A DNA stretch of 64,000 bases from Leptodactylus fallax (lineage: Eukaryota; Chordata; Amphibia; Anura; Leptodactylidae): positions 9,149,501 through 9,213,500 of the forward strand of contig CAMRHE010000035.1 in the NCBI GenBank assembly GCA_947044405.1. Reading direction: 5' to 3'. Shown here piece by piece: positions 11,435 to 23,315 of the stretch (within the stretch, counting starts at the first letter, position 1; every line of letters begins with the position of its first letter). The position numbers and the translations under genes were made by a program. The notes under the pieces are model-generated. The model saw only the letters and a program-made list of their open reading frames with translations. It was not told the DNA's origin and did no database searches.

Positions 11435-11879
11435 ATTAATACTAGAGATGAGCGAATTTCTCAGAAGTTCGATTTGCCAGTTCGATCTGAAGTTCCAAAA
11501 AAATTTTCTTCGATCTGAATTACTTTGCGGCGAATATTGCTAAAAAACATCTATTTCCTAGCTTCAGAGAGCCTGTATAGTGGAGTAGAACACTGTGCCT
11601 TGCAGTAACACGCATAGGGAGCCTACTGTGGTAGTCAAACAATAATGTGAGTCCGAATGACACGCACATGACAGGCGTCACTCTTAAAATTGTTGCACAC
11701 TTCACTTATTTGGACAGTTACGGGGCCAAAATTGACCATCTAACTCAAGTGTGAACCCAGCCTTACAGGTTCATGTTAGTGGCAGGTAGAAAGAACCGTG
11801 CAGAGACCGAACATCCTACTGCAGAGTGAAAGAGCGCACTCCTTTCACACTGTCATCTGTTGATTCCACATATATGTCT

Positions 11880-13935
11880 ACAGAGTGTCAAGGCGACATA
11901 ATGTGGAGTTGGCAGCAGCATCAGGAAACCACAGAGTGGCAAAGCGACATAATGTGGAGGTGGCAGCAGCATGAGGAGGCCATAAAGTGAACAAGTGGCA
12001 GCAACATGAGGAGGCCATGCAGTGACCCAGTGGCAGCGGTATGAGGAGGTCATACAGTGACCCACTGGCAGCAACATGAGGGCATACAGTGACCCAGTGG
12101 CAGCGGCATGAGGAGGGCATACAGTGACCAAGTGGCAGCAACATGAGGAGGGCATACAGTGAACCAGTGGCAGCGGCATGAGGAGACCATACAGTGACCC
12201 AGTGACAGCGGTATGAGGAGGACATACAGTGACCCAGTGGCAGCAGCATGACCCAGTGGAAACGGCATGGGGAGGCCATGCAGTAACCGTGGCAGCGGCA
12301 TGAGGAGGCCATACAGTGACCAAGTGGCAGCAACATGAGGGCATACAGTGACCCAGTGGCAGCGGCATGAGGTGACCATACAGTGACCCAGTGGCAGCGG
12401 TATGAGGAGGCCATACAATGACCCAGTGGCAGCAGCATGAGGAGGACACAGAGTGACCCAGTGGAAACGGCATGAGGAGGCCATGCAGAGACCCAGTGGC
12501 AGCGGGATGTGGAGGTCATACAGTGACCCAGTGGCAGCAACATGAGGAGGGCATACAGTGACCCAGTGGCAGTGGCATGAGGAGGGCATACAGTGACCAA
12601 GTGGCATCAACATGAGGAGGCCATACAGTGACCAAGTGGCAGCAACATGAGGAAAGCATACAGTGACCCAGTGGCAGCGACATGAGGAGGCCATACAGTG
12701 ATCCAGTGGCAGCAACATGAGGAGGCCATACAGTGACCAAGTGGCAGCAACATGAGGAGGCCATACAGTGACCCAGTGGCAGCGGTATGAGGAGGCCATA
12801 CAGTGACCAAGTGGCAGCAACATGAGGAGGCCATACAGTGACCCGGTGGCAGCGACATGAGGAAAGCATACAGTGACCCGGTGGCAGCAGCAAGAGGAGG
12901 ACATAGTGAACCAAAGGCAGCGGCATGAGGAGGGCATACAGTGACCCAGTGGCAGCGGCTTGAGGAGTACACAGAGTGACCCAGTGGAAGCGGCATGAGG
13001 AGGCCATTCAGTGACCCGTAGCAGCAGAATGAGGAGGACATACAGTGATCCAGTGGCAGCAGCATGAGGAGGGCATACAGTGACCTGGAGGCAGCAGCAT
13101 GAAGAGGGCATACAGTGACCTGGTGGCAGAGGCATGAGGAGGGCATACAGTGACCCAGTGGCAGCGGCATGAGGAGGACATACAGTGACCCAATGGCAGC
13201 GGCATGAGGAGGCCATAGAGTGACCCAGCAGTGGCAGCAGCATGAGGAGGCCATACAGTGGCCCAGTGGCAGTGGCATGAGGAGTATACAGAGTGACCCA
13301 GAGGAAGCGGCATGAGGAGGACATACAGTGACCCAGTGACATTATGGAGGTGTCAGCAGACTTAGGAGGCCATACAGTGACCCAGTGTCAAAGTGACCCA
13401 GTGGAAGCAGCATGAGGAGGACATACAATAACCCAGTTCCTCTCCTGTGTGACTTTGTTCGCCCAGGCAAACGAGGTGTAGAACAGCGTGACACCACTGT
13501 GCCCTGCACATGTGGTATGCTGGAGGAGCACTGTGAATCGTCCCTGCAGTGGAGGCTGAGGAAACAGTGGAGGATGAGGTGGACATTGTTGCAGGACCAA
13601 CGGCGTGAGAACTTGGAGGCGGAAGCGGCATCACCTGGCCAAGTTGCTGGTGACAAGGCATGAGGAGTACACAGAGTGACCCAGTGGAAGCGGCATGAGG
13701 AGGCCATACAGTGACCCAGTGACATTGTGAAGGTGTGAGCAGCCTTAGTAGGCCATACAGTGACCCAGTAAGAGAGTGTGGAGGTGTCAGCAGCCTTAGT
13801 AGGCCATACAGTCACCCAGTGGCAGAGTGTGGAGGTGGCAGCAGCGTGAGGAGGCCACAGAATGGCAAGCTGATATAATGTGTAGGTAGCAACAGCCTTA
13901 GGAGGCCATACAGTGAACCAGTGGCAGAGTGTGGT
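11880..13935. repeat. Minisatellite of about 35-bp units
   Basis: Unit words are CAGTGACCCAGTGGCAGCGG and CATGAGGAGGCCATA (together 35 bp), repeated dozens of times with point changes and occasional shortened units. A non-repeat block at about 13435-13665 interrupts it. Because 35 is not a multiple of three and the unit carries no stop on the minus strand in any phase, three overlapping minus-strand ORFs of up to 430 codons appear. They are artefacts. Confidence 0.95.
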
Positions 13936-13952
13936 GAGGCAGCATGGATCAT

Positions 13953-14545
13953 TTAATCTGCTGCATCAGGCATTGGTGGGTAGAAGTCCTGGCTGATCCA
14001 TTCCTGATTCATCTTCACAAAGGTCAGTCTCTCTAAATTTTGGGTGGACAGGTAAGTTCTCCTTGGGATAACTATGGCCCCCGCCACACTAAACACCCGC
14101 AATGATGCCACACTACTGGCCGAGCAGGACAACTTTTCCAGGGCAAACTCGGCCTGTTGCGGCTACAAATCCAGTTTGGCTGCCCAGTAGTCCAGCGGAT
14201 CTTCTATAACCGGTGGCAGGATGCACTCTAAGTATGCCACCACCTGCTGGTTCAACTTCTGCTCTGTGTCTAGCTGATGATGAGCAGCTTCTTCATTATG
14301 CGGCTGAAGCTGCTCATCAGTGACTCTAGGGTCAGGCTGCTGCTGATGGAGCCAATACTGCTCCTGCAACCCCCACCCCTTCCCACAGCTGCCATGCCAG
14401 TGCAAGTTGAGTGCTCAGGGTCCCCAGCCGGACATGCGAGAGGATGGACAATGGCGCAGATAGGCAGCGGCCAACTTGCTACATAACATGTCTCTATAGT
14501 AGTTCAGTTTGTCCTCCCTTTCAGCAGGTGTTTTCTTTGGCTTAC
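13953..14545 (-). pseudogene. hAT transposase, C-terminal dimerisation region
   Basis: Minus-strand translation gives PLDYWAAKLDL, a TAG at 14163-14165, then FALEKLSCSASSVASLRVFS, VAGAIVIPRRTYLSTQNLER and LTFVKMNQEWI, ending at TAA (13953-13955). This is the conserved hAT C-terminal dimerisation domain (YW, LA..L...P.S...ER.FS.AG, RR..L). Upstream in the same frame are DKLNYYRDMLCSKLAAAYLR and a second stop (14415-14417). The family usually has Glu-Arg where this copy has Leu-Arg (SLRVFS). Catalytic regions further upstream are missing. Confidence 0.88.
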
Positions 14546-14669
14546 TGTTTCAGTAAGCAGCGGCAGTGTCGGCGGCAGAAGCTCCTCCTAGGGGGATCGG
14601 AGGTAGATGAGCAAGGCCGCTTTAACCATAGGGCCATTTGCACTGGGCCCTATGGTACTGGGGCCCCCG

Positions 14670-15600
14670 TTGGGCATACCTCCCAACCGTGCAGGATTCC
14701 GGGTCCTGTCCCAGTCGGCGGGAGGTATGTCCCGGTATCAACTCGTCTGTGTCCTCTCCGGACGCAGATGAGTTAAATACAGTGATGAAGCAGGAGCCAT
14801 CCGCGGACAACCCCTGCTTCACCATTGTGTGTGAAGCACATCCTTGTGTGCTCCGGTCCCTGGAGCTGCGGGAGTGATGTGATGACTCACATCGTGCTTG
14901 CAGCTCCCTGAATGGTCCGGGAGAAGAGACCTCACAGAGTGGCAGGGGTGCGAGGAGAGGTGAGTATTAGTGTTTTATTATGTTAAACTGGTGGCAGATG
15001 AAGGGGGGACATCTAACATGGCAGATGAAGTGCTGACATTAAACTAGGGAGGCAGATGGAGGGTGACAAACTGGGGACAGATGAAGGGGGAAATTAGACT
15101 GGGGGCAGATGGAGGAGGGCATTAAACTGGGGGCAGATGGAGGGGGGACATTAAACTGGGAGAAGATGGAGAGGGGCATCAAACTGGGGGGAGATGAAGA
15201 GAAATTTTAAACTGGGGCAAGTTGGAAGGGGGCATTAAACTGGGGTGCAACTGGAGGTGGACATTAAACCGTGGGGGTAGCTGGAGGGGGACATGTCTGC
15301 CTCTAGTTGCCCCCAGTTTAATGTCCCCCTCCAGCAGCCCCCAGATTAATGTCCCCATCCAACTAACCCCACGGTTTAATGTCCCTCTCCAGCTACCCCA
15401 GTTTAATGTCCCCCTCTAGTTTCCTCCAGTTTAAACTGGTGCATCAGGAGAGGAGACTTCATACTGTGGGGCAATTGGAAGGGAACATTATAATGTGGGA
15501 GCATATAATGTTAGGGTGACTGTAGGAGGATTATACTGTGTGGGGACACATAGAAAAATGGATGAGAATGGGCCGAGTCAACATAGAAGTGGGTGCAGCT
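14670..15600. repeat. Repeat element with opposed minisatellite blocks (CTCCCAACC type)
   Basis: Starts near CATACCTCCCAACCGTGC. From 14985 to 15290 runs a tandem array of roughly 27 bp (GGCAGATGGAGGGGGACATT words); from 15296 to 15435 the same unit appears in the opposite direction (CCAGTTTAATGTCCCCCTC). The same structure recurs at 45790-46330. The two opposed arrays would fold into a hairpin if transcribed. No gene. Confidence 0.7.
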
Positions 15601-15639
15601 AAATTTGCTGCAGCGCACATAGCCTAATCACAGGGGTAT

Positions 15640-16319
15640 CTTATGTAATACCCCTCTGAACATAACATAACCAGGAAGTTATTGGCGCTGTGACCCAGAT
15701 GTTTATCATCATCGTCTAGGTTGCAGCGCCAAAAGAGTTGCACCAAACACTTACACAACACAAAGTCATCAATGAAGTTTACATTTGACCCTGTCCATGT
15801 CCTGTCCATAACTGATCTTTATAGAGTAAAATACGCCGCCCGCCTCTCTAGCGATATCCATTACACGCTAAAATAATAGCAATAACGATTATTCTGACAG
15901 GTGGAAAAGTTCCATCAGTCAGATAACACATTGTCACCCATTGAATGTCACCATATAAATTCCCAGTTTTTGGCAGCTTTCAGATGGGTATAATAGCAGG
16001 TGGTGATGGGGGGGCCCACTTATGAGACCTTTGCACTGGGCCCACCAATGTGTTAAAATGGTCCTGTAGGTGAGTATCATCAACTTTTTTTTTTTTTAAC
16101 TCACTTCTGGCATTTTAATTGGGGGGTGGGGGGGAATGGGGGTTGTAATACATATAAGAGGTCAATTGGGAGCATTGGGAATTTAGCAAGATAAGAGGCC
16201 ATAACTGATATAAGGGGTATTAGGGGGCTTTAATAAAAGAAGATATAAATTATAGAGAAATTTCAGTGGGGGCTGTATGAATGTAAGGGAAGATAATATT
16301 AGGATGCATTGGGGCAGTA
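15640..16319. other. No gene seen; G-rich and unassigned repeat sequence
   Basis: A poly-T tract lies near 16086-16098 and a G-rich stretch near 16120-16145. GGGGGGCCCACTTATGAGAC at 16008 resembles interior words of the hAT copies, but no ends are seen. Confidence 0.35.
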
Positions 16320-16323
16320 TTAA

Positions 16324-16948
16324 AGGGGTTTTCTAGAGAATAATAAAGTTTACTAGTAAGGATTGTATTGGGCAAATTGGACAGGAGGCTAGGAATGTGA
16401 AACATAAAAAAAAATACTCACTTGTCCCCAGGCTACCGATGTCCGCAGCCCTCTGCTGCTGTCTGTTCAGGCACACGCACGCCTCTTCCCTGCCGCAAGT
16501 CCTGCACTGCACGTGATTGGCCTCAGCAGTGGCTGGATAGGACTCAGTGATGTCACTCATATATACTGGGTCCTTTCCAGCCAACACTGAGGCCACTGAT
16601 GGCCTCAGCAGTCACGTATGGCACGTGTCTGAACAGACAGTGGCGGCAGACACCAGAGCACTGCGGACAGGTAAGGCTGGGTTCACATTAGTGCTTGAGG
16701 ACCTGAAAAACGGAAACCTAATCTGCTTAAAAAGCAGTTACCCGCGGACCCCATGGACTATAATGGGTCTGCTGGGTTTCTGCCCAGTTTCTGCATGATA
16801 AATGCGGAGAAAAAAGTCCTGCTTGCAGGACTTTTCTTTCCACATTTTTCAAACTGAATTCAAGAGCTGGTGTGAACCCAGTCTGAGTATGATTTTTTAT
16901 CACCTACCCCACCTTCACTGTGATTTGTCCACTTCCAGGACAATCCTT
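16324..16948. mobile_element. TTAA-flanked MITE-like element
   Basis: Left boundary TTAA (16320-16323) followed by AGGGGTTTTCTAGAG; right boundary CCAGGACAATCCTT followed by TTAA (16949-16952). A shorter inverted-end repeat (GGGTTCACATTAG ... GGTGTGAACCC, about 16675-16890) is nested inside. TTAA duplication fits piggyBac-like or Kolobok-like families; which one cannot be told from the ends. Confidence 0.6.
16675..16890. repeat. Nested MITE-like repeat (GGTTCACACTA type)
   Basis: Relative of 5255-5522 and 55770-55965: left GGCTGGGTTCACATTAGTG, right GCTGGTGTGAACCCAGTC. It contains the shared word AAAAGTCCTGC. It lies wholly within the TTAA element 16324-16948. Confidence 0.65.
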
Positions 16949-16952
16949 TTAA

Positions 16953-17437
16953 AGAGGACCTTTCATGTCCTCATGAACCTGTGATTTTATATACCGCTAC
17001 AAAGCCGACAGTCAACTTTCTCGTTATGTGCCCCGGGGCTGGAGATTAGTTTCGGCACCGATCTCTCAGAAGGGCATTCCTGACAGTCTAGCGTCATCGC
17101 TGGGCTGTGAGGAAGGTCCCCCAACAGTACTCTAACATAGCCTTAGAGGGGTTCTTTACTGTCCTGCGATGACGCTGAGCTATGAGGAAGGCCCCCCTCC
17201 CCCAGTACAGGTCTATGGACGAGTACTGTTGAGGGGGGGGGCGTTCCTCACAGCCCAGCGATGACGCTAGACTGTCAGGAACGCCCTTCTAACGGTGGGG
17301 AGAGATCGGTGCCATTAGTTTCGGCTACTCCACCGGGGCACATAACGAGAAAGTCAACAGTGCGCTGAATTCAGCGCACTGTTAGCTTTCTAGTGGTATA
17401 TAAAACCGTATTTGCATGAGGACATGAAAGGTCCTCT
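16953..17437. mobile_element. TTAA-flanked palindromic MITE
   Basis: Ends are inverted: AGAGGACCTTTCATGTCCTC at the left and its complement at the right, flanked by TTAA (16949-16952 and 17438-17441). The left TTAA is shared with the neighbouring element. The interior has opposed copies of the GTTCCTCACAGCCCAGCGAT word, so most of its 485 bp could fold back. No coding sequence. Confidence 0.8.
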
Positions 17438-17441
17438 TTAA

Positions 17442-18030
17442 TTCAAAGGGGTTATTAATAGGCATTATTAATACAAGAGGGGCATTTATGTAAGAGGGTA
17501 TAATTAATAATAGGGAATTGGGCAATATTAATTTTAGGTGGCACTCAGGGCATTATTGATTTAAGGGGGTACACAGGGCAATATTAATTAGGGGGAATTA
17601 TTAATTGAGAGGACCTATTAAATAAATGGGGCACATAGGAGTATTATTAAATTAAAAAGTCACATTGGGGTATTATTCATTTCCATGGGATTTTATATCA
17701 TATATTTTATAATTGGGGTAGCAGCAGGATGGAGGGTTTATGTAGTTGAGGACAATGTGGGTCGGCTTCCTGGAAAAGTAAGGAGCCAAAGATGTCTGTG
17801 TTACAAACTTTACAGTCACAGCTGGAAGAAGTGGTCATGGTGGTCCAGATGGAAGAGACAATAAGTGTATACAGTCAGAGACGTCACCTGTAAGTCACAA
17901 CATTGTTCCTGTACTGTATTTACCTAACTGGTCTTCACCTGTGTAGAATCACCGGTCACTGTATAGTAATAGTGTTGGGGGCCCACTTGGACGTGTTCGC
18001 CCCCCTGTGCTGAACCCCTAGCTACACCTC
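17442..18030 (-). mobile_element. hAT-type element related to 67-1740, opposite orientation
   Basis: The right end read on the minus strand begins CAGAGGTGTAGCTAGGGG, matching the CAGTGGCGTAACTAGG-type hAT ends here. Positions 17700-17900 are the reverse complement of about 620-830 (for example AAGATGTCTGTGTT). The left end is not defined; it may be cut by the neighbouring TTAA element. Confidence 0.55.
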
Positions 18031-18890
18031 TGTAGCCTGGTCTTCCTGATGTCCCTCCAGCAACCCAACCTCCATATGTAACCAACTGCTTGCTCAGTGA
18101 CCAGCATGTTTCTTTCAAGATTGTTAATCACTCTGTGTTGCATTCTGCTCATCCAGATCTCTAATTTAAACTTCCAGATGAGCAGCATGCTCACATCTGC
18201 CACAGTGGCATTCACCCTGGAACTTTTGCTCCAATAGTGCATACATATAACATACTGTGCACTGAAGTAAAGTCCAGTCTTGCTAGCCATTATCCAAATT
18301 ACAATAACAGTAAAATATTAAAGTAATTTACTTACAGTTATGTTCACTCTCTGAGTCCTTAGCTTCTATTTAAAGCATCTGAGTACAATAACCCTTTCCA
18401 TCAATTAGGTGCAAAGCAAAGGAAAAAAGTGTTTCAAGTTGTATCAGTAGTTCTAACACAAACTGCATACAGAAAAGAAACTTGCTATACTCAATGTGTA
18501 ATCACTCAAATAGTCCATCAAATAACACTCAACACAGCCAACTCTGCTATTTAACTCCACTTAGTCAGCAGACACTTAGTGAATGAAGCCCAAGCAGACA
18601 CAAGAGATGATTATGTTGTCTTTGTATAATATTGTCAAATATTGCCTATGTTTCATTGGAATGGCAGTTATATTAAATTTATTTGTTAGGGCAATTACTA
18701 AGGGCATTATCGGGGTTAAAGATCAACAGTTAAACGGGACAGCCCTGTTGTATGCCATTTCATAAGAAACAAGCTCTCCAAATAGAATCATTCCCTATCC
18801 CATCCCCTGGTTGAACTTGATGGACATATGTCTTTTTTCAATTGTACTAAGTATATGTAACTATGTAACTATATATTATAGCAAACTATA
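18031..18890. other. No gene seen
   Basis: AT-rich sequence. Short ORFs (18018-18290 minus, 18583-18765 plus) have no recognisable motif and no supporting context. Confidence 0.4.
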
Positions 18891-18894
18891 GCTG

Positions 18895-19400
18895 TGTTGG
18901 CAAGATGTAAATAGCCAGAGTCACATTCAAAATTAAACTGAAAGCCATATTTCACAAGAGTTGAATGCATATATTCTCATTGTACTCTGTCAAAGGCCTT
19001 TTCGTCATTGAGTGACAGACATGCACTGGGATAGCTCCTGTTTCTAGCAATTTCAGTCAGATCTATAACTTTCTCATAGCGTCCTTGGTCTGTCTATCAG
19101 GCCTACAATTACCTACTGGCAGATACTTTAAGATCTCCATTTAACAAGGATATTGGTCAGTACCCTTCAGGGTGAGATGATGGTTTTACACCCTTAGGTA
19201 TTATTATAATTGTGGCTTCCTGCATTTCCATGGGAAAAGGATTACTGTTAAACAAATAGTTGAATACCTGAAGCATGTAATGAACCAAAATATCAATAGA
19301 CACCTCCAAATATTCATTAGTCAGACCATCAGGGCCAGGAGCTTTCCCTTTCCATAAGGTCACTATTTCACAATTAACCTCCTTTAGCAGCTTAGTTTAA
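18895..19400 (-). pseudogene. L1/Tx1-type LINE reverse transcriptase relic
   Basis: On the minus strand the N-terminal RT block reads MTLWKGKAPGPDGLTNEYLE, followed by EATIIIIPKGVK, then past a stop PISLLNGDLKV, then LSLNDEKAFDRV and EYMHSTLVKYGFQF. GKAPGPDGL, YRPISLLN and (D)AEKAFDRV are the conserved start of L1-group reverse transcriptases. A deletion removes the segment between PISLLN and the catalytic-Asp block, where this copy has LND instead of L-D-A. Several stops. The YADD block is absent. Confidence 0.85.
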
Positions 19401-21737
19401 TCTATTAATCTGTTCCAAATTCAATGAGGGGCGCTGTATAGTTCTGAGAAAGGCATCTATATCTCTTATAAATGGTATTTGTCAGTTTCCTTTAAGTTAT
19501 ACTGTATAAATTTTTATAATATCCACTAAAAGCATTAAAGGGACAAAAATAACGATAACCTATCCTAAAGATAGGACATTAATATCAGAATGGTTGGGGT
19601 ATGACACCTGCCGCCCCCATCGATTAGCTGTTCTTAGAAAGCTATACAAAAAGAACAATAAGGTAAGCAGCTCTGTTCTCTGTGTAGTGACAGAACTGAG
19701 TCATTGCAACTTATGGTAAGGTGAACTTTTTGAGATTTGTTCACATGGTGCGGTGCTGAATGGTATATGCTGCTCCTCTGGTTCTGTGCCTGTGGGGTGG
19801 TGTGGCCCAGAGCCTGGGGGTTTAGTCCGGCAGCAAGGGTGTTGATGGGTTGCTGGACCACTCCCCCTGTGGACACTGCATTGCAGTGGTGGTGGTCGCT
19901 GTGTTGCGCCATACCTAGTAGAGTAGGGACCGACTATATAGAGGTTACTGTGAAGTGAGTATTAGGCTTACACACCTTGATTAATATGTATACTAAAAGC
20001 CCGTGTTCACTTTTGTAGATTTTGCTGGGAAGCATAAGATCAATGTATAAAATTGGGATGTGCAGTCCATGTCTGTTTTTTTTTTTATCTTAATATGTAA
20101 CACTGCAGCTAATCTAATATTGATGACCTATATTTAGGAAAGGTCATCAATATTTTTAACCTGGAAAACCCCTTTAACAATTCCTTGAGGCAAATAGACT
20201 AATTCTCCTTCTTGGGTTTTCAAACATGCTATAGTTTTTTTAACCTTTGCCAAGTTTCAGGTGGTTACTCTTATCCTACTTGCTTTGTCATGTAGAATTT
20301 AGCTTTATATCTGAATAGATTGTCCATAGCCCTCTAGAAGAAGCAACTTAATAACTGGGGTTGTTCCTCACAACAGTCTAGCCTAATCAGTGGCAGAAAA
20401 CTATGGTGGATCACCGCTTCAATTTCTTCTTCATTTATGTCCATGTTAACAGCCCCTGTGAGCTTAATTGGATATATTTACCTCCTATAACTGCTTTATG
20501 GGTACACCATAATACAGAAGAGGATGTATCCACATTATTATTATTATTATTAAGCATAAAATACTCAACCTAGCTTGTGCTACATTCCTCAGAACTCAAA
20601 TCTTTTTAAGACACACTGAACTTTACCATGGGGACTAAAATTACCCTGCAGTTCCATAAACTTCATGGGAAGAAACAGTAAAGGTGTACTATTTACAGCT
20701 ACAAGCTATTGTTCTCTTGTAAGCTTCATTTCACAATGAGAAGAAGCTGAATCTAGTGTTCTACTAATAGGAAATCCAAAATACCTCTACACCCATGATT
20801 GCTGCTTTATCACACATATATTTAATGCTGAGAACGTCTAGAAACATGTACGTGCGTGTGAATTAGAGTAGCAGCGGGTGTGTGAATAGTACAGTCCATA
20901 TTAGCAACAGCTGAAAGTAACATTAATATGATGCCTGACTTCTGAGGATGTCCTAAAATGAACACGGTAGAGTGAAACCTATCCTTGCTCTTCTAGTAGA
21001 TATTGTGTACCGAAAGAAGAAGACATAAAGCTCCTCTGTTATGTACCTAAAAAATTTACTAACCTGTGATTTCTCCTTCAGACATAATTTATAAAAAGAA
21101 TCAATGAGTATCTCCAGTTTCCTCTTCTACACAACACAATGCTGGGCTGCTGCTTCATGCTGCACACTGGAATAATCATGTGACATTGGTATATCCCAGT
21201 ACAATTGTATCAGTAATAATGTATTTGTTTTCCCCTGTATCTCACATCAACTAATGACATTGTAACTTGTAGAACTGCAACCAAGAAGTCAATGCTTAAA
21301 TGAATAGGAAAAAGAAATAGGGAAAGAGCTCAGCAGGTGCGATGAGAAACAAGGCTGGCCTCAAAGCACATCACGCTTGGCACATTCCCATTAGCTCACT
21401 TGGTAACAGAAAGTGAAGCCACAGCTAGATGGATCAGAACCAGTGAAGTTGGAGAGCTCTGGAAGAGGTACAGGGATGAACTATTGTTTTGTTGGCCAGC
21501 AAATGCTTATTAACTAGCAGATGCTTACTATGGCATTGACAAGGACAGCTGCTAGAGAAGAGTAACTGACTTTCCTGGCTAGTGTGTGTTAGGGTTGTAA
21601 TATTTACAACAAGAGCTTTGTGTCTGGAAATAGAATTGTTACAGGAAATGACAGAAGGTAATGAAACTTTTTATGTACTTTTTTGCATTTTTTATAATAA
21701 TTAGTTCCAGAATTTGTTTTATTGTTTTGTACCCATA
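19400..21737. other. No gene seen; includes a possible MITE and a dispersed repeat
   Basis: A possible MITE spans about 19540-20180 (left TTAAAGGGACAAAAATAACG, right AACCTGGAAAACCCCTTTAA) with an internal TAATATTGATGACCTATA word. A block at 19955-20085 is repeated at 50430-50545. From 20200 to 21737 I recognise nothing beyond short simple repeats (ATT at 20535-20550). Confidence 0.45.
19955..20085 (+). repeat. Dispersed repeat, copy 1
   Basis: Shares a colinear block with 50430-50545, including TTTTGTAGATTTTGCTG and the AAGCAT(A/T)AGATCAATGTATAA words, followed in both by a T-rich run. No coding capacity; family unknown. Confidence 0.6.
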
Positions 21738-21741
21738 TTAA

Positions 21742-23315
21742 CCCTTTAAGGATGCAGGCAGGGCCTTTATATAGGACATTAAGGGGCCCGGAGCCCTGTG
21801 GCAGCCGCTACTGCGAACCCCACAAACACTGCTATCATTATACTCCAGGGGTTTTTTCAGACCCTGGAGTATAACGATCGGGGGCCCAGGAGAGGTGAGG
21901 AAGCATAAAAAACACTGTAACTTACCTCTCCAGTGCTCCGCAGGCTTCGGGCCTGTTTGGTGACGTCCCAGACGTCAGCCGACGTCATTATGCATCGCGA
22001 CACCAGCCTGGATCACGCAACATTGGATCTGGATCTGGATCTGGTCCAACATTGAAGATGGCCAAAGTAGCGCACAGGAGTGCATCGGAGCCAGGGAGAG
22101 GTAAGTAGCATTGTTTTTTATGTTTGTATGCTCCCCTGGGTCACCAATAATTATACTCTGGGGTCTTTTAAGATAGTCGTAAATAGTCGTTTATGGGTGG
22201 TCCACTTAGGGGCATAATACTGTGTGCAGGGGCCACTATAGGGCATAGTACTGTGTGCAGGGGCCACTAAGGGGCATAATACTGTGTGCAGGGGCCACTA
22301 TGGGGCATAATATTGTGTGCAGGGGCCACTATAGGGCATAGTACTGTGTGCAGCGGCCACTATGGGGCATAATACTGTGTGCAGGGGCCACTATGGCACA
22401 TAATAGTGTGCGCAGGAATGCGGTTTGTGCGGGGGGGGGCGGCGGTTCAGGGGGGGCCCCATGTCAAATGTTCGCCTTGGGGCCCAGCCATTCCTAGTTA
22501 CGCCACTGGATGCAGGGTAGTTTGTACATTAATGCTCGCTGACTTTTTTCATATTTTCCTTCCCCACCTTCAAAAATTTTTTATTTTTCTGTTGACATAG
22601 CTATGTGAGGGCTTCTTCTTTGCGGGACGAGTTGTACTTTAATTTGGCACCATTTTGGGGTACATATAATGTTTTGATTTGATTTAGCTTTTATTAATGC
22701 TTTTTGGGGGTCCCAACAATTCTATCTTAATTTCTTGCATTTTGTTTTTATGGTATTTACTCTGCATTAAAAATGACATGGCAACTTTGTCCAGGGGGTC
22801 TTTACGACTACGATAATACCATATTTACATTGGCACTATATCGGCACTTTTTGAAAATGAACGCTTTTCCTGGGGTCACCATATTCTGACACCTATAACT
22901 TTTTTACTGTTTTGTTGATGTTGATATGTCAGGGCTCTTTATTTGCGGGGAAAGTTGTACTTTCTATAGGTACCAATGTTTGGTATGTATGACTTTTTGA
23001 TCACGTTTTCTTGCTATTTTATGGTGAAAGTGAGATGACCAAATTACGTTATTTTGACATTGTGGTATATATACTGTATTTTTTTATGGTGTTCACCGAA
23101 CGGGATAAATAATTCTATTTTTGGATAGTAGGGGCTCATACGCACATGGAAATATGTTTGTTAATTTATTTATTTTTTTATTATGTGATCTTATCTGGAT
23201 CCCCCGGACCCCCTGGATGTTGTAATTGTCCAACTCTGGTGGCTAGTACCGGGCCTCAGCTGTGTTAAATATATGCTCAGCACGACGTAATAGTATGGCA
23301 CAAAGCAGGAAGGAA
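21742..23315. mobile_element. TTAA-flanked element interrupted by a hAT
   Basis: Left TTAA (21738-21741) followed by CCCTTTAAGGATGCAGG; right end GCAGGAAGGAA followed by TTAA (23316-23319). The interior has the words TTTGCGGGACGAGTTGTACT and TTTGCGGGGAAAGTTGTACT, also found in relatives near 37120-37180. A hAT (21759-22508) splits it close to the left end. No transposase. Confidence 0.55.
21759..22508. mobile_element. hAT-type element with 31-bp array and perfect 8-bp duplication
   Basis: Starts CAGGGCC and ends TAGTTACGCCACTG, flanked by identical GATGCAGG (21751-21758 and 22509-22516). Contains a palindrome near 21835-21875, a consensus splice-donor word GAGGTAAGT near 22099 and its complement near 21922, and about seven 31-bp units (22205-22400; GGGGCCACTATGGGGCATAA). 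Non-coding. Very similar to 27598-28611. Confidence 0.9.

Larger units (their letters stand above)
11443..14545 (-). mobile_element. Decayed Ac-like hAT transposon with internal minisatellite
   Basis: The left end is TAGAGATGAGCGAA, the same terminus as the MITE at 27294-28729, and resembles the Ac-type hAT end (CAGGGATGAAA). The preceding 8 bases are ATTAATAC. A hAT transposase C-terminus on the minus strand (13953-14545) points toward this end, as expected for a transposase transcribed from the other terminus. A 2-kb 35-bp minisatellite sits between. The far end is not found; unrelated repeat sequence begins near 14600. Confidence 0.7.

Noticed and set aside
12050..13342. 430-codon minus-strand ORF (and overlapping 240-, 223-, 206-, 163-codon ORFs)
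   Set aside because: All lie in the 35-bp minisatellite; the unit lacks stops in every minus-strand phase, so length carries no evidence of coding.
11880..13935. CRISPR-like repeat array
   Set aside because: Units are head-to-tail without unique spacers, there are no cas genes, and the sequence is vertebrate.
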